Shown: positions 17,275-30,600, numbered from the stretch's first letter. The stretch: 64,000 nt of DNA from JBKQVT01 sp052139835 (GCA_052139835.1 JBKQVT010000018.1:26287-90286), one strand, 5' to 3'. Made by a program: numbers and translations. The notes: generated by a model not told the origin, from the sequence alone.

Positions 17275-17841
17275 ATGCACGACCTGTTCTCCCACTGCCT
17301 GTTGCTGGCCGCACGAAGCCGCCTGGACAATCTCAGCCAGCCGTTCAAAGGGCACGCCGCCGGGATCGATCGCGGGGACGTGACCAGGGCGCTGGCGATC
17401 TTGACCGTCGCCGTGGTGCTTGTGTGGCTGCTGTCGCGGCTGCGGGTGATCCAGGAGCGGCAGCGCCGCTATAACAGCCCGTGGCGGCTGTTCTTCAGCT
17501 TATGCCGCGCCCACGAGTTGCCCTGGTCGCAGCGATGGCTGCTCTGGCGGCTGGCCCGCGCGCGGCGGTTGAAACCGCCGGCCCGGCTGTTCCTGGAACC
17601 GCAGTGGTTCGAGGCTGCCGGCCTGGGGCCGGCGTGGCGCAGCCGCGCCGCGGAGTTGAAATCGCTCCGCGACCGCCTGTTTGCCGATGCGCCGGCCGGC
17701 GCCGGGCAGGAAACGGAGCAACGGCGGCGGCAAGGCAAGCGCGCCGCGGCGTCGGGGCCAGCGGCGCCGGGCCCCGCGCTGGATATCGCCCCCTGGCCGG
17801 CCTCCCTGCCGACTGCCCCGGCGCCGTCGGAAGCCGGCTAG
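17275..17841 (+). CDS. single-pass membrane protein linked to the HEAT-repeat gene
   Basis: 188 residues. One membrane segment near residues 39-56 (ALAILTVAVVLVWLLSRL) is followed by a basic, helical cytoplasmic region (SPWRLFFSLCRAHELPWSQ, then WFEAAGLGPAWRSRAAELK) and a low-complexity Ala/Pro/Arg tail. It starts 4 bp downstream of the HEAT gene and is surely co-transcribed. I do not recognise the family. The short GxxxGxxW-type pattern after the helix may be a binding face for the HEAT partner (inference). Confidence 0.68.
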   Translation: MHDLFSHCLLLAARSRLDNLSQPFKGHAAGIDRGDVTRALAILTVAVVLVWLLSRLRVIQERQRRYNSPWRLFFSLCRAHELPWSQRWLLWRLARARRLKPPARLFLEPQWFEAAGLGPAWRSRAAELKSLRDRLFADAPAGAGQETEQRRRQGKRAAASGPAAPGPALDIAPWPASLPTAPAPSEAG

Positions 17842-17965
17842 CGCCCCGTCGGGCAGGCGACGCTGCCGCGGAAACACCCTCACGATGGCCAAATCCGCTG
17901 TCAGGGCGGTGGGGTGCGGCCGCTCTGCTTAGGGAACTTTTCCCGCCGGAATCCCGCCGAAATGC

Positions 17966-17993
17966 TTGCATTCGCAAACTGAAGCAGTAATAT
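17966..17993 (+). promoter_or_regulatory. sigma70-like promoter for the giant secreted-protein operon
   Basis: TTGCAT (17966-17971), 16-bp spacer, TAATAT (17988-17993), about 100 bp before the start at 18094. The 252-bp gap from 17842 holds no gene and is locally AT-rich around this site. Confidence 0.55.
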
Positions 17994-18093
17994 AGAGAAA
18001 AGACCCCACTTTGGTGTAGGTGGCCGGCACCACCTCGCGCGCCAGGGGCCGCGTTTCCGGAACAGTCGTCACCCTCGTAACAAGGATTCTCCT

Positions 18094-21000
18094 ATGTCCG
18101 CGACGCTTCGTCTATTGTCTTCGGCGTTGGCTGTTTCGCTCTTGTTTTGGATCGTTCCCGCGGCGCGCGCCGCCGACGATTCCGGCCGCGACGAGCCGGG
18201 CGCCGGGGCCGGCGAAAACTCGGCCAAGGCGGAGGCCCCGCCGCAGGATGCCCGCAACGGCAAGTCGCTCCGTGAGCAGGACATCTACATTCCCTACGAC
18301 AAGCTCCGGCAGGTCTTCGAGCGGCATGGCCGCGGCGTCTTCTTGCCTTACGAGGAGTTCGAGGCCTTGTGGGGGGCGGCGCAGGAGAAGACGCGGCCGG
18401 CCGCGGGCGTGCGGCCGCCGGTGGGCGCAGTGATTACCGAGATCGAGAACGAGGCCACCGTGGCCAAGGACGTGGTGCGCGTGAAGGCCACCGTGAAGAT
18501 CGACTTGCTGGTGGAGGGCTGGCACGAGATCCCGCTGCGGCTGGCCGACGCCGCGATCACGGCCGCCACGCTCGGCGGCGAGCCGGCGCGGATCGTGGGC
18601 GGTCCCGGCGAGGACTACCGGCTGCTGGTCGAGAAGAAGGGAAAGCAGCCCGAGCAGATCGTGCTGTCGCTGGAGTATGCCAAGGCGATCAGCAAGATGC
18701 CGGGGCAGAACAGCGTTTCGTTTCAGGCCCCGCAGGCGCCGGTGAGCCGCTGGCGGGTGCGGATTCCGCAAGCGGGGGTGAAGGTGAACCTGCATCCGCT
18801 GATTGCGGCCACGGAAGTGCCCGCCGCCGCCGCGGCCCAGGGCGACAAGACCGCCAAGCCGGGCGAAGCCAAGCCCGCCGCCGACGAAACCGTGGTGCTG
18901 GCCTTCGTCGGCGCGGCGCCGATGGTCCGCATCGACTGGACCCCCAAGGCCGAGGGCGCCACCGGCCTGGCCGCCCTGGTGAGCGTCGAGGCCCAACAGC
19001 AGGTGTGGATCAACGAGGGGGCCACCCGCAGCCGCGTCAACCTCGCCTACTCCGTCAGCCGCGCCGAACTGGGCCAATTGGCCGTCGAGGTGCCGGCCGA
19101 CTATAAAGTGGTCAACGTCTTCGACGCCAACGTGCGGCAGTGGTCGGTCGAGCCCGTGGCCGCCGGGGCCAAGACGCAGAAGATCACCGCCCAGCTTTTC
19201 GAGCCCGCTAAAAAGATCCAGCAGGTCATCGTCGAGCTGGAGAAATTCACCGGCGAGAAGCTGCCGCCCTCCCAGACCGTCCCGGTCGTCAAGGCCGTGG
19301 ATGTGGGCCGCCAGCAAGGCGTCGTGGTCGTCCAGGTGGCGGCCGGGCTCCGCGCGGAAGCCACCACCGCCAGCGGCCTGCTCCAGGTCGACGCCGCCGA
19401 ATTGCCCGATGCGCTCCGCCGCCAGCCGTGGACCTTCTCCTATCGCTACGCCACGGTGCCCTACGACCTGGTGCTCGGCGTCGAGGAGTTGCAGCCGCGG
19501 GTCACGGCCGACTCGTTGGTCGAGGCCCGCTTGGAGCCCGAGCGGCTCACCCTCGACGTCACGGCGGTTTACAACATCGAGCGCGCCGGGATCTTCAAGC
19601 TGGAACTCGTCGTGCCGCCGGACTTCGCCCTCCGCCACGTCCGCGGCTGCGACTTGCCCGGCGACGCCGCCACGCGGGCGGTCGCCGCCCAGGTCGACTC
19701 CCACCACCTCGAGGGCAAGAACAAGGACCGCCTGGTGGTCAACCTTTCCCACAAGGCCATGGGCCGCGTCGCCCTGGACATCGAGTTGCAGAAGGACTTG
19801 CAGGAGCAGAAGCTGCTGACGCCGACGGACACCCCGGCCGACATCCCCTTGACCGTCCCGCAGGTCGCCCCCGGCACCGTCGAGCGGGCCGCCGGGCGCC
19901 TGCTGATCCGCGCCCCGGAGAGCCTGCGGATCAACCCCGCCAAGGCCGAGGGGCTCCGCACCATCTCCTTCAAGGAAGCCGTCGAAGGCATCTCCGCCGC
20001 GCCGCGGGCCTCCGCGCCCCAGGGCCGGGCGGTGCTGGCCTACGCCTTCACCCAGGAGCCCGTTGTCTTGCGCCTGGCCGCCCAACGGCGGAAGCCCCAA
20101 GTGACCCTCCAGCAGTTGCTCGTGGGCCGGATCGAACAGGGCGTGGTGAAGTACCAGGCCACCTTCCACTACAACATCCTCTATAGCGGCGTGAAGTCGC
20201 TGCGCATCGACGTGCCCGCCGCGCTGGTGGCCCTCGGCTTGCGCAACAAGACCCCGGCCATCCGCGACAAGGTCATGGACCCGCAGCCGGGCGACGTCGC
20301 CAAGGGCTACTCGGCCTGGAGCTTCAGCGGCGAGGCGGAATTGCTGGGCAAGGGCGACATCGAGCTGGTCTGGGAGGAACCGATCAAGAAGCTCGAAGTC
20401 GGCAAGAGCGTCGATCTCGACGTGCCGCGGCTGGTGCCGCAGGGCGGCGATTTGCCCGCCGCGGGACAGATCGTGCTCACCAAGGCGGAAACGCTCGACG
20501 TGCAAGAATCCGGCGAGCCCAAGGGACTGCGGCCCATCGATCCGCAGCGCGACCTGGACCCCCCGGTCGCCGGCGCCGCCAAGGCCTTCGAGTTTCACGG
20601 CGATTGGACCTTGCCCATCACCGTCACCCAGTACCAATTGGAGAAGGTGAAGCGGACGAGCATCGACCGGGCGGTGGTGCGGATGGTTGTCACGCCGGCC
20701 GGCGAGGTCAGCGTGCAGGCGCTCTACCGGGTGCAGAGTGCCCAGCAGCGCATCGTGGTGAGCCTGCCGGGGGCCAAGTTCGACGCCGAGCCGCTCCGCG
20801 TGGGCGGTCGGCGGGCGCCGCTGGAAACCGGCAAGCAGGACGAATATTTCGTGCCGGTGTCGGCCGCCAACGCCGACGAGCCCTTCCTGGTGGAGTTGCG
20901 TTACACGGTCTCCGGCGACGGCCGCAACTTGGACTTGCCCTTATTCCCCGGCGACGACGTGGCCGTGCAGAAGGTTTTCTTGTGCGTCTACTTGCCGCCG

Positions 21001-21675
21001 GCGCGGGCGCTGCTGGAGAGTTCCGGCCCCTGGAACCAGGAGTTCCAGTGGCAGTGGGGCCCGGGCCTGAAGTGGGAAGCGTCGCCGAATCGCGACTCGC
21101 AGGCCTTCGACGACAAAAAGCTCGTTTCCTGGGTGGAAGAGGGGACGGGCCCGGCCGGCAGCGCCGCCGGCGGGTCGTTCCTGCCCGACGGCCGCCGCTA
21201 CGTCTTTTCCACGTTGCGGCCGGCGGCCGGCGGCGCGCTGCAACTCAGCCTGCTGAGCGACCGCGGTCTCAATGCGATCGTCTTCCTCCTGGTGATTTTC
21301 GGCGGCCTGCTCTTGCTCCCCGCCGGCTTGGGGCGCCGCGCCCTGGCCATCGGCGCCGGCATCATCGCCCTGGTGCTGGCGGGCGTCTTCTACCCGACCT
21401 TCTCCGCGCAAATTGTCAACGGGGTGCTGGCGGCGGCCGTTTTCATCGTGCTGGTGGTGTGGAGCGTGGCCTACCTGGCATGGATGCGGCCGGCGGCCTT
21501 GGCCCGCCAGCGTGCGACCGCGGCGGAGAAGCCGCTGCCGAAGACCCTGGTGGCCGCGTTGGACGCCGGCCTGCCGGAGCCCCCTGCCGAGGAATCGCCG
21601 CCCGCAGCGGCGGCCCCGGAAACGCCCCCGCAGCCCCCCAAGCCCGAGAGCAAAGGAGGCCCGACCCATGCGTAA
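18094..21675 (+). CDS. large secreted/membrane protein, first of three related modules
   Basis: 1193 residues. A signal peptide (core LLSSALAVSLLFWIV, cleavage near AARA-AD) is followed by a conserved-looking block IYIPYDKLRQVF and FLPYEEFEALW, then a long series of beta-rich segments. Two to three membrane helices near residues 1060-1135 end in a Pro/Ala-rich tail. The opening block and the VRVKATVKIDLLVEGWHEI segment recur in the next gene and again in that gene's last third, so the three are paralogous modules. The function is unknown; the architecture suggests an envelope-anchored protein facing the periplasm. AAGGA precedes the ATG. The stop overlaps the next start by 8 bp, so translation is coupled. 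Confidence 0.82.
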   Translation: MSATLRLLSSALAVSLLFWIVPAARAADDSGRDEPGAGAGENSAKAEAPPQDARNGKSLREQDIYIPYDKLRQVFERHGRGVFLPYEEFEALWGAAQEKTRPAAGVRPPVGAVITEIENEATVAKDVVRVKATVKIDLLVEGWHEIPLRLADAAITAATLGGEPARIVGGPGEDYRLLVEKKGKQPEQIVLSLEYAKAISKMPGQNSVSFQAPQAPVSRWRVRIPQAGVKVNLHPLIAATEVPAAAAAQGDKTAKPGEAKPAADETVVLAFVGAAPMVRIDWTPKAEGATGLAALVSVEAQQQVWINEGATRSRVNLAYSVSRAELGQLAVEVPADYKVVNVFDANVRQWSVEPVAAGAKTQKITAQLFEPAKKIQQVIVELEKFTGEKLPPSQTVPVVKAVDVGRQQGVVVVQVAAGLRAEATTASGLLQVDAAELPDALRRQPWTFSYRYATVPYDLVLGVEELQPRVTADSLVEARLEPERLTLDVTAVYNIERAGIFKLELVVPPDFALRHVRGCDLPGDAATRAVAAQVDSHHLEGKNKDRLVVNLSHKAMGRVALDIELQKDLQEQKLLTPTDTPADIPLTVPQVAPGTVERAAGRLLIRAPESLRINPAKAEGLRTISFKEAVEGISAAPRASAPQGRAVLAYAFTQEPVVLRLAAQRRKPQVTLQQLLVGRIEQGVVKYQATFHYNILYSGVKSLRIDVPAALVALGLRNKTPAIRDKVMDPQPGDVAKGYSAWSFSGEAELLGKGDIELVWEEPIKKLEVGKSVDLDVPRLVPQGGDLPAAGQIVLTKAETLDVQESGEPKGLRPIDPQRDLDPPVAGAAKAFEFHGDWTLPITVTQYQLEKVKRTSIDRAVVRMVVTPAGEVSVQALYRVQSAQQRIVVSLPGAKFDAEPLRVGGRRAPLETGKQDEYFVPVSAANADEPFLVELRYTVSGDGRNLDLPLFPGDDVAVQKVFLCVYLPPARALLESSGPWNQEFQWQWGPGLKWEASPNRDSQAFDDKKLVSWVEEGTGPAGSAAGGSFLPDGRRYVFSTLRPAAGGALQLSLLSDRGLNAIVFLLVIFGGLLLLPAGLGRRALAIGAGIIALVLAGVFYPTFSAQIVNGVLAAAVFIVLVVWSVAYLAWMRPAALARQRATAAEKPLPKTLVAALDAGLPEPPAEESPPAAAAPETPPQPPKPESKGGPTHA

Positions 21676-24600
21676 CGCACTATTTATTGGCTGTGGTAAG
21701 AGCCACCCTGCCGCCCTATTCGTCCTGGCGATTTGTCTTGGCGCCGCCGGCACATCGCCGGCCCAGGAAACCAATCCGCCGGAGAAGGTCCGCGAGATAT
21801 TCGTCCCCTTCAAAGACCTCAACATCCTCTTGGAGAACCAGCCGCGGCGGGTGTTGCTGTCGCGGCAGCAATACGACGAGCTGCTGAAGAAGGCCCGGAT
21901 CGCCCCCGCCCGGCACGTCCCCCAGGCGGCCGTGCTGATGGCCGCCGATTACAGCGGCCGCAGCGACGGGCAGCGGGTCCGCATCACCGGCACGCTGGCC
22001 ATCGACGTGCTGGAGAAGGGCCTGCAAGCGGTGCCGCTGGACCTGGGCGGCGTCGGCCTGCTCTCGGCGAAGCTCGACGATCGCGACGCGCCCATCGGCC
22101 GCGCGCCCGACGGCGCTTTGCGCCTGCTGGTCGAGGGCATCGGCCGCCATGCGCTGGTGTTGGAGATGGTGGCGCCGCTGGAGACCACGGCCGCCCGGCA
22201 GTTGCTCTTCCTGCGGCTGCCGCGGGCGGCCGCCGGACGACTGACGCTCGTCGTGCCCGGCGATGTCGAGATCCGCAGCGGGTTGGACGTGGCCGGCCGC
22301 ACGTTGGATCGCGCCGCCGGCGTGACGCGGTTCGAGTTGCTGCCCGCCGCCGGCGACGCCACGCTGGTGATGTCGCTCAATAGCCACCTGCAGCGCCGCG
22401 AGCAAGCCGTGATCGCCCGCAGCGTGCTGGTCGACGAGGTGACCGCGGCCTGCGAGAAGCTCTACGCCACGGTCTCGCTGGCGATTCTCTACCGGGCGGT
22501 GGATCACTTCCGCTTCGTCGTGCCCGAGGGCTTCGAGATTACCGAGATCAACTCGCCGCTGCTGTCGCGTTGGGACGTGAAGGTGGAAAATGGGCGCAAG
22601 ATCGCCAACGTCCGCCTGCGCGAGCCGACCACCGAGACGGTGGCGCTCAGCATCGCGGCCGTGCGCGTGCCGCCGCGGCTGGGCGATTGGCAGTTTCCCC
22701 AGTGGGAGCCGCTGGACGTGGAAGGACACGTGGCGGTGCTGGGCGTCTCGGCCGAGCAGCCGTTGAAGGCCGAAGCGCTCCAAGCCGGCGGCCTCATCCC
22801 CATCGACACGGCGGTGCTCACGCTGGCCCTGCCGGCCGGGGCGGATGCGGAAGACGCCGGCGCGCCGCTACGGGCCGTGGCCGCCTATTATGCCCCCCAA
22901 GGTGCTTTCAGCCTCTCCGGGCGGTTCGTCAAGCCGCCGGCCGAGCTGGCGGTCACCGCCAACGTGCTCTTGATCGTCGAGGACGGCGGCCTGCACGCCC
23001 ACGGCGGCTGGGCCATCTTCCCCAACGTCGAGAAACGCTTCTCCTTCGATTTCGCCCTCCCCGCCGGCTGGCAGATCGCCGCCGTCACCCAGCGCGACTA
23101 CAAGCCGCTGGCCTACGAGTGTTACGGCGTTGCCGGCCAGGCCCGGCGGGTCCGCGTCCGCTTTCCGCAGGGGATTCCCGCGGGGCAGGAGTTTCGCGCC
23201 TATTTCCACGCCGTGCAGACGCCGCCGGGTTGGCTGGGCGATTGGAAGACGCGGGAGCTGAAATTCCCCGTCTTCTCCGTCCTCGGCGCCACGCACGACG
23301 ACGGCGCCTTGGTGGTGGCGGCCCGCGACGACCTCACCGTCCGCCCGGAAAAGATCGAGAGGCTCGTGCCGCTGGACGAAACCGAGATGCGCAAGTACGA
23401 CCTGGAAGGCATCGTTCCCAGCCTGGCCTATCGCTACGAGAGTCCCCCCTACGCGGCCGCGCTGGTGGTCCAGCGGACCGCACCGCGGCTGACGGCCCGG
23501 ACGGTCTCCTGCTTCCGCGTTACTCCCGAGGGGCTCCTGGCCCACGACGAGTTGGCCTACCACGTCGCCGAGGCCCGCGTGCGGCGGGTGGCGCTGGAGC
23601 TGCCCCGCGACACCCCCGAGGCCCTGAAGATTTTCGGCCTCGGCGGCACGCGGCTGAAGGAGTCGCTCTGCGAGCCCGCCAAGCCGGGCGACACGGTGCG
23701 GCGGTGGAACGTGCTGCTGGAGGAGGCCACCAGCGGGGAGGTTCGCCTGGCCGTCGAATTCAAGCAGCCGCTGCCCTGGAAAGAGGGCAAGGTCGGCGAC
23801 TACCCGCTGCCGGTGGTGCAAGCCGCCGGCGTGGCCTACCAGTCGGGCCTGGTCTCGGTCGAGGGCAGCGCCGAATTGGACGTGCAAGTCCATGCCGACG
23901 CCCGCCGCATCGACGTCGGCGAGCTGACGAAGGAGGCCGAGTATCGGCCGGAGCGCCATCTGCGGGGCGTCTTCTCCCTGGTCGGCGCGAAGAAACCGGT
24001 GACGATCGACGTCGACCGCCGCCGCGGCTTTCCGCTCTACGCGGCGGTCGCCCAGCGGGCCCATTTGCTGACGCTGCTGGCGGCCGACGGCGCCAGCCAG
24101 ACCGAGGCGCGGTTCACGCTCCGCACCAAGGCCCTCTACCTGGAAGTCAAGTTGCCCCAGGACGCCGAACTCTGGTCGGCGCAGCTCCTTGGGCCCAACG
24201 GCACGGCCGACGGCGCCGTGCCGCTGAAGCCGCAGCGCCAGGGCGACAGCCTGCTGGTCGGGCTGCCGGCCCGCGCGGCCGCGGCCCCCTGCCACTTGCA
24301 GTTGATCTACGCCTCTCCGCCGGCCGCTCCGGCGGCCATGCGCAGCACGCGGCGGCTGCCCGCCCTGGGGCTCCTGCTCCGCGCCGATCGCGGCGCCAAG
24401 GCGGTGGAAGTGCCGCTGGCCGACCTGGTGTGGACCGTCCGCCTGCCCAGCGGCTATGAAGCCACCTGGGCCGGCGGCACGCTGGTGGCGGACAACATGC
24501 CCCGCCCGCTGCCCGCTGCTGTGGGCGTCGCCGCCGCGCTGGGCCTGCTGGGCGGCGGCGTCCATCCCTTCTACGGCGCCGGCGAGAGCGGCGCCGCAGG

Positions 24601-27600
24601 CATCGCCCGCGGCGTGAACAAGGCGGCCGCGTCTGCCGGCCGCGGCGCCGCGCAGCAGCCGGCCCCGAACCCGCAAGAACAGGCCGCTGGCCAGGAAGCC
24701 CTCTTCGCCACGGACTTGCAAAAGCGGACGCCAGGCGAGTTGAAACTCCTCGACGCCCTGCGCTCGCCCACGCAGTTGGAATTCGTCGACACGCCCCTTA
24801 CCATGGTGGTCGACCTCCTCAAGGACCGCCACCACATCGACATCCAGTTGGACAAGAAGGCGATGGAGGACGCCGGCATCGGCACGGACACGCCGGTCAC
24901 CGAAGTCGTCAAGGGCGTCTCCCTGCGCTCGGCCTTGCGGCTGATGCTCCACAAATTGGGCCTCACCTACCTGATCCAGAACGAAGTGCTGCTGATCACC
25001 ACCCCGGAAGCCGCCGAGAGCAGGCTGGCCACGCGGGTCTACCCCGTCGCCGACATCGTCGGGGCGGGTCGCGACGAGGACGACAACGCCATGACCGACT
25101 GGGACTCGCTCACGGAAATCATCGAGTCAACCGTCGGGCCCACCACCTGGGACTCCGTGGGCGGACCGGGTTCCATTGCGCACCAGGCGATGGGAAACGC
25201 CAAGGTCCTCGTCCTCTCCCAGACCCAGCCTGTGCACGAGGAGGTCGTCGGTCTCCTCCAGGGGCTGCGCAAGGTCAAGGCGGCCGCAGCCGAAGGCCGC
25301 GACGCGACCGCGGTCGTCGGCGTTTCCGAGACCACGCCCGCGGAGCAGAATATCCTCCGCGCCCTGAGTTCGCCCACGGAAATCCAATGCAAGGACACGC
25401 CCCTTGTGGACCTGATCGACCACTTGAAGAAATACCACAAGATCGAGATCCAGCTCGACACGAAGGCCATGGAGGATGCGGGCATCGCGGCCGACACCCC
25501 GGTCACCAAGAGCCTCAAGGGAATGAATCTGGAGGCGGCCTTGCGGCTGCTGCTCCACGAGTTGAACATGACGTATGTCGTCGAGAACGACGTGCTCTTG
25601 CTCACCACCAACGAGGCGGCCGAGAGCAAGCTCGCCACCAGGATCTATCCGGTCGGCGACATCCTGGACAGGTACCGCGACGAAAACGGCAATGTGTATG
25701 CCGATTTCGATTCGCTTATCGACGGCATTCGCTCCACCGTCGCGCCCCAGACCTGGGACGAGGTGGGCGGGCCGGGCTCCATCGCGAAGATCACGATGGG
25801 CACCGCCGACGCCCTGGTGATTTCGCAGACGCAGGAGGTTCACGACGAGATCGTCGACCTGCTGGGGCGGCTCCGCGAGGCCAAACGCCAATCCGACCTG
25901 CAAACGGGCGGCCGCAAGGAATTGCCCCTGCGGCGGGCCCCCGGCTTCGTCGGCGGCTTCGGCGGCATGGGTGGCATGGGTGGCTTCGGCGGCGGCATGG
26001 GCGGCAACGCCGGCGGCGGCATGGGCGCCAACAACGCCCCCGTCCCCGGCCAGCAGCCGGTCACCCCCAACGTCCCGCAAACCCAGCCCGGCGCCCAGCC
26101 GCAGGCCGGGAACCTGCCCGCGGTGATTTCCGTGGTTCCCGTCCCGGACAAAACCGCTGGCCCGCATCATGGGCACAAGGCGCCGAAGAAGCAGAAACAC
26201 ATCGTGCAGGAAGAGGAGTCCGACAAGCTTGCAAAGCCCGTGGCGCCCGGCGAGCCTGAGAAGAAGGCGGAAAAAGGGGCGGAAAAGCCCTTTGCCGCTA
26301 CCAACTACAAGGCCGTCGGGGGGACCAACTTCGAAAGCCTTACCGCGGCGCGGAAGGAAAGATTCGGCACCAAAGACATGAAAGTGCGCGCCGCCGCCGC
26401 AAAACGCATCGACGCCGCCCTGCACTCGCCCACCCAGCTTGAGTTCGTGGATTGTCCCTTGTCCGACGTGATCGACTACCTCAAGGACTACCACCAGATC
26501 GAGATCCGCTTCGACAAGAAGGCCCTCGACGAGGCCGGCATCAGCCTCAGCGCGCCGGTCACCAAAAGCCTCAAGGGGGTTTCCTTGAACTCGGCCCTGC
26601 GGCTCGTGCTCCACGACCTGGGCCTGACCCATGTCGTCGCGGACGACGCCCTCTTGATCACCACGCCGGCCGAGGCGGAAAGGAAGGGCGAGACCCGCGT
26701 TTATGAGGTCGCGGACCTGGTCGTTCCTGCCTGGGGGAAGGGTGTCCAATCGCGGACCGGCCTGGAAGGCGCCAGCAGCCTGAAGATCGAGTTGCAAGAG
26801 CCTGCGGCGCCCGCCGGCCAGACGCTCACCTTCCACAGCCTGGGCGCCGAGCCGGAACTTGTCCTCACGCTGGCCGACCGGGCCCGCTTCGACGCCTTGG
26901 CCTGGGGCCTGGCCCTGGCGGTGGGGCTGATCGGGCTGGCCAAGACCAACTGCCCGCTGCGGAAGAAGGTCGCCTTCATCTTCGCCGTGGCCCTGATCGC
27001 CACGCTGCTGCCGCTGGCCTGCGACGGCCTGGAGATCGCCCGCGCCTCGAACATGGTCTTCTACGCCGCCAGCCTGCTGGTGCCCTATTACCTCCTGGTC
27101 GGCCTGGTGAAATGGCTCGTCCGCGGCATGTGCCCCGGTTGCTGTTGCCGTGCGACGTCCTCCGCCGCCGCCGTGGCGGCGGTGCTCCTTGCCCTGGTTG
27201 CCGGCCATGCGTCGGCCCAGACGGGCCAGCCCAAGGGCGAACCGCTCTTCCTGCCCGCGCCGACTGCCGCGGAGGAGAAGATCGAGACCGCCCTGAAGTC
27301 GCCCACGCAGATCGAATTCGTCGATATGCCGCTTGGCGACGTCGTCGATTACCTGAAGGATTTCCACCAGATCGACATCCGCTTGGACAAGAAGGCGATG
27401 GACGCCGCGGGCATCGCCGCCGACGTGACGGTGACGAAAAACCTCAACAAGATCCCTCTGCGGTCGGCCCTGCGGCTGATGCTCCACGAGCTGGGCCTGG
27501 CTTATGTGATCCAGGACGGCGCGCTAGTGATTACCAGCAAGGGCGCGGCCGAGAAGACGCTGCTGACGCGGACCTACCCGGTGGCCGACCTGGTGGCCGC

Positions 27601-30600
27601 CGCCGGCGGCGGCCCGCCCGATCTCGAGCCGCTGATCGACGCGATCCGCACCACGATCCAGCCCGCAACCTGGGAGGCGGTGGGCGGACCGGGTACGCTG
27701 GCGGCCCAATCCACCGGCAATGCCCCGGCCCTCGTCTGCACACAGACGCGGGACGTCCACGAAGAGGTCGCCGGTTTGCTCATCGCCCTGCGCGAAGTCA
27801 AAGCCGCCGCAAGCGGCCCCGATGCGCGGCGCCCCGTCGACGTGCCCAAGCGCACTCCGGCGGAGGAGAAGATCGAGCGCGCCCTGAAGTCGCCGACGCA
27901 ACTGGAGTTCCTCGATACGCCGCTGACCGACGTGATCGATTGTCTCAAAGACATCCACAAGATCGAGATCCAAATCGACAAGAAGGCCATGGATGAGGCG
28001 GGCGTCGGCGACGATTCCCCAGTCACCAAGAACGCCAAGGGGATTACCTTGAAGGCCGCTCTGCGGCTGATGCTCCCCGAGTTGGGCCTGACCTGCGTGA
28101 TCCAGGACGGCGTGCTCCTGATTACCACCACCGAAGCGGCCGAGAGCATGCTCGCCACGCGGATTTATCCGCTGACCGACATCGTGGCGACGCATCGCGA
28201 CGAGAAGGGAAAGGACGTGGCCGATGTCGACGCCCTGATCGACGTGATCCACTCCACGGTCGCACCCACAACCTGGGACGAGGCGGGCGGGCCGGGTTCC
28301 GTGACGCACCTGACCATCGGCGGCGCGCCGGTCCTCGTTGTTTCGCAGACCCAGGCGGTCCACGAACAGATCGCCGCCTTGCTGGACCGGCTGTACGAGG
28401 CCAAGCAACCGGCCGCCGGCAAGGACAAGGACAGCCCGCTCTACGTCTTCAAGCCCACGCCGGCCGAAGAGAAGATCCTGGCCGCCTTGGATGCCCCCGC
28501 GGAAGGGACGTTCAAGGAAACGCCGTTGCGCGACGTGATCAATTCGCTGGCAAAGCAGTACAAGATCGAGATCCAGCTTGACTGCTTGGCGGCGGAGGGT
28601 GCGGGCATCGGCGCGGACTCGCCAATGACGCAAGACCGCCAGGGGATTACCTTGCGAGCGGCTTTGAAGGCGATGCTGCCCCCCGTGGGCCTGACCTATT
28701 CGATCGAGAACGACGTGCTGTTGATCACCACGAAGGAGGCAGCCGAGAACAAGCTCGCCACGCGGCTCTACCCCGTGACCGACCTGGCGGAACCGTGGCG
28801 CGACGCCAAGGGGAAGCTCTGGGGCGATTGCACCGCGTTGGTCGAGAAGATTAAGTCCACCATCCAGGAGCAGAGTTGGGACGACGTCGGCGGACCGGGC
28901 ACCGCCGCGCAGTACACCATGGGCAATGTCGAGGTCCTCGTCATTTCGCAGACCCAGGAAGTCCACGAGGAGATCGCCGCCCTGTTGGCGAAGTTGCACA
29001 AGGCGAAGCCCTCCGGGGGGCAGCCCTTGCCGCTGAAGGTGAAGCCGGCGAGCCCCGTGCCGGGCGGCAGTCCAGTCCCGGTAGTAGGTCGAGCGAAGCG
29101 AGCCCCATCCGTATGGCTGGCCATCGGCCTGATGGGATTGGCCGCCGGCATGCGACGCCGCCGGAAGAAAATGGCCTTCCCTCCGTGCCCTCCGTGTCTC
29201 CGTGGTGGGCTTCTCGCCGTGTTCCTTGTGGCCCTGTTTGCCGGCAATGCCTCGGCGCAGACGGGCCAGCAGAAGAGCGAGCCGCTCTACCTGTCCGCGC
29301 CCACTGCCGCGGAGCAGAAGATCGAGGCCGCCCTGAACTCGCCGACGGAGTTGAAGTTCACCAATGCGCCCTTGACGGCCGTGGTCAATTCGCTGAAATC
29401 CCGCCATAAGATCGACATCCGGTTTGATGAGAAGGCGTTTTCGGACGTCGGCGGCACCGCCGGCGAGGTGCGCGTTACCGCTGACCTCAGGGGCGTGGCT
29501 TTGCGGTCGGCCTTGAGGCTGACGCTGCCGAGTATTGGCTTGACCTATATCGTCGATGACGGAGCACTGGTTATTACAACGCCCGTGGCGGCGGAAAACC
29601 ATCTGACGACGGTGACTTACCCCGTCAGCGATCTTGTCGAGCGGGCTCGCGATGCCAATAGCAAGGTCCAGCCGGACGTGGAGGTGCTTAAGGACCTGGT
29701 TTGGGCGGAGATCATGCCCACGACGTGGGAGGAAGTCGGCGGGCCGGGAACCATCAAGGAGCAATTGTCGGACAAGCGCACGGTCCTCGTAGTCGTGCAG
29801 ACACAGGACGCCCACGCGGAGATCGCCGCGCTGCTGGGGCGGCTCCGCGAGGTGAGGAAATCGGCGGCCGAGGGCAAGGACCGCCACGAGCCGCTCCCGT
29901 TGTTTGGCCCCAGTGCGGCCGAGGAGAAAATCATGGCCGCTTTGAACTTGCCCGCGGAAATGAACTTTTCGGGAATACCGCTCACCGACCTCGTTGCTCA
30001 CCTGAAGGACCTCTACAAAATCGAGATCCAGTTCGACAAGGCGGCGATGGATGGGGCACGCATCGTCCCTTCGGAACTTCGGTTGACGAAGGCCCTGAAG
30101 GGAACTTCCTTGCGGTCGGCCCTGCGGCAAGTGCTCCACGATTTCAACCTGACGTATTTGGTCGAGAACGACGTGCTGCTGATTACCACAACAGAGGCGG
30201 CAGAGAACAGCGTGGCGACGCGGATTTACCCCGTGACGGACATCTTGTCGGCAGATGGAGGCGAGGACGTCGAGTCGCTCATGGATCTGATCAGTGCTAG
30301 TGTTGCGCCCACGACGTGGGATGGGAGCGGGCCTCCCCCGCTGTCGCGCATCTCGGTCGGCAAGGAAATGGTGCTCGTCTTCGCGCAAACTCAGGAGGTC
30401 CATGAGGAGGTCGCCGCCCTGCTGGACGGGCTCCGCGAGGCCAAGGCGGCGGCCAAGGGCCGCGACGCTACCGCGGCGGTGAATGTGCCCAAGCGCACCC
30501 CGGCGGAGCGGAGGATCGAGGCGGCCCTGAACGAGGCCACCGAGTTCGACATCAAAGACACGCCCTTGACCGGCGTGGTCGATTACCTGAAAAAGCGCCA

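Noticed and set aside
18112..20637. 841-codon minus-strand frame opposite the first large secreted protein
   Set aside because: Antisense frame caused by third-position GC bias; no start signal and no domain.
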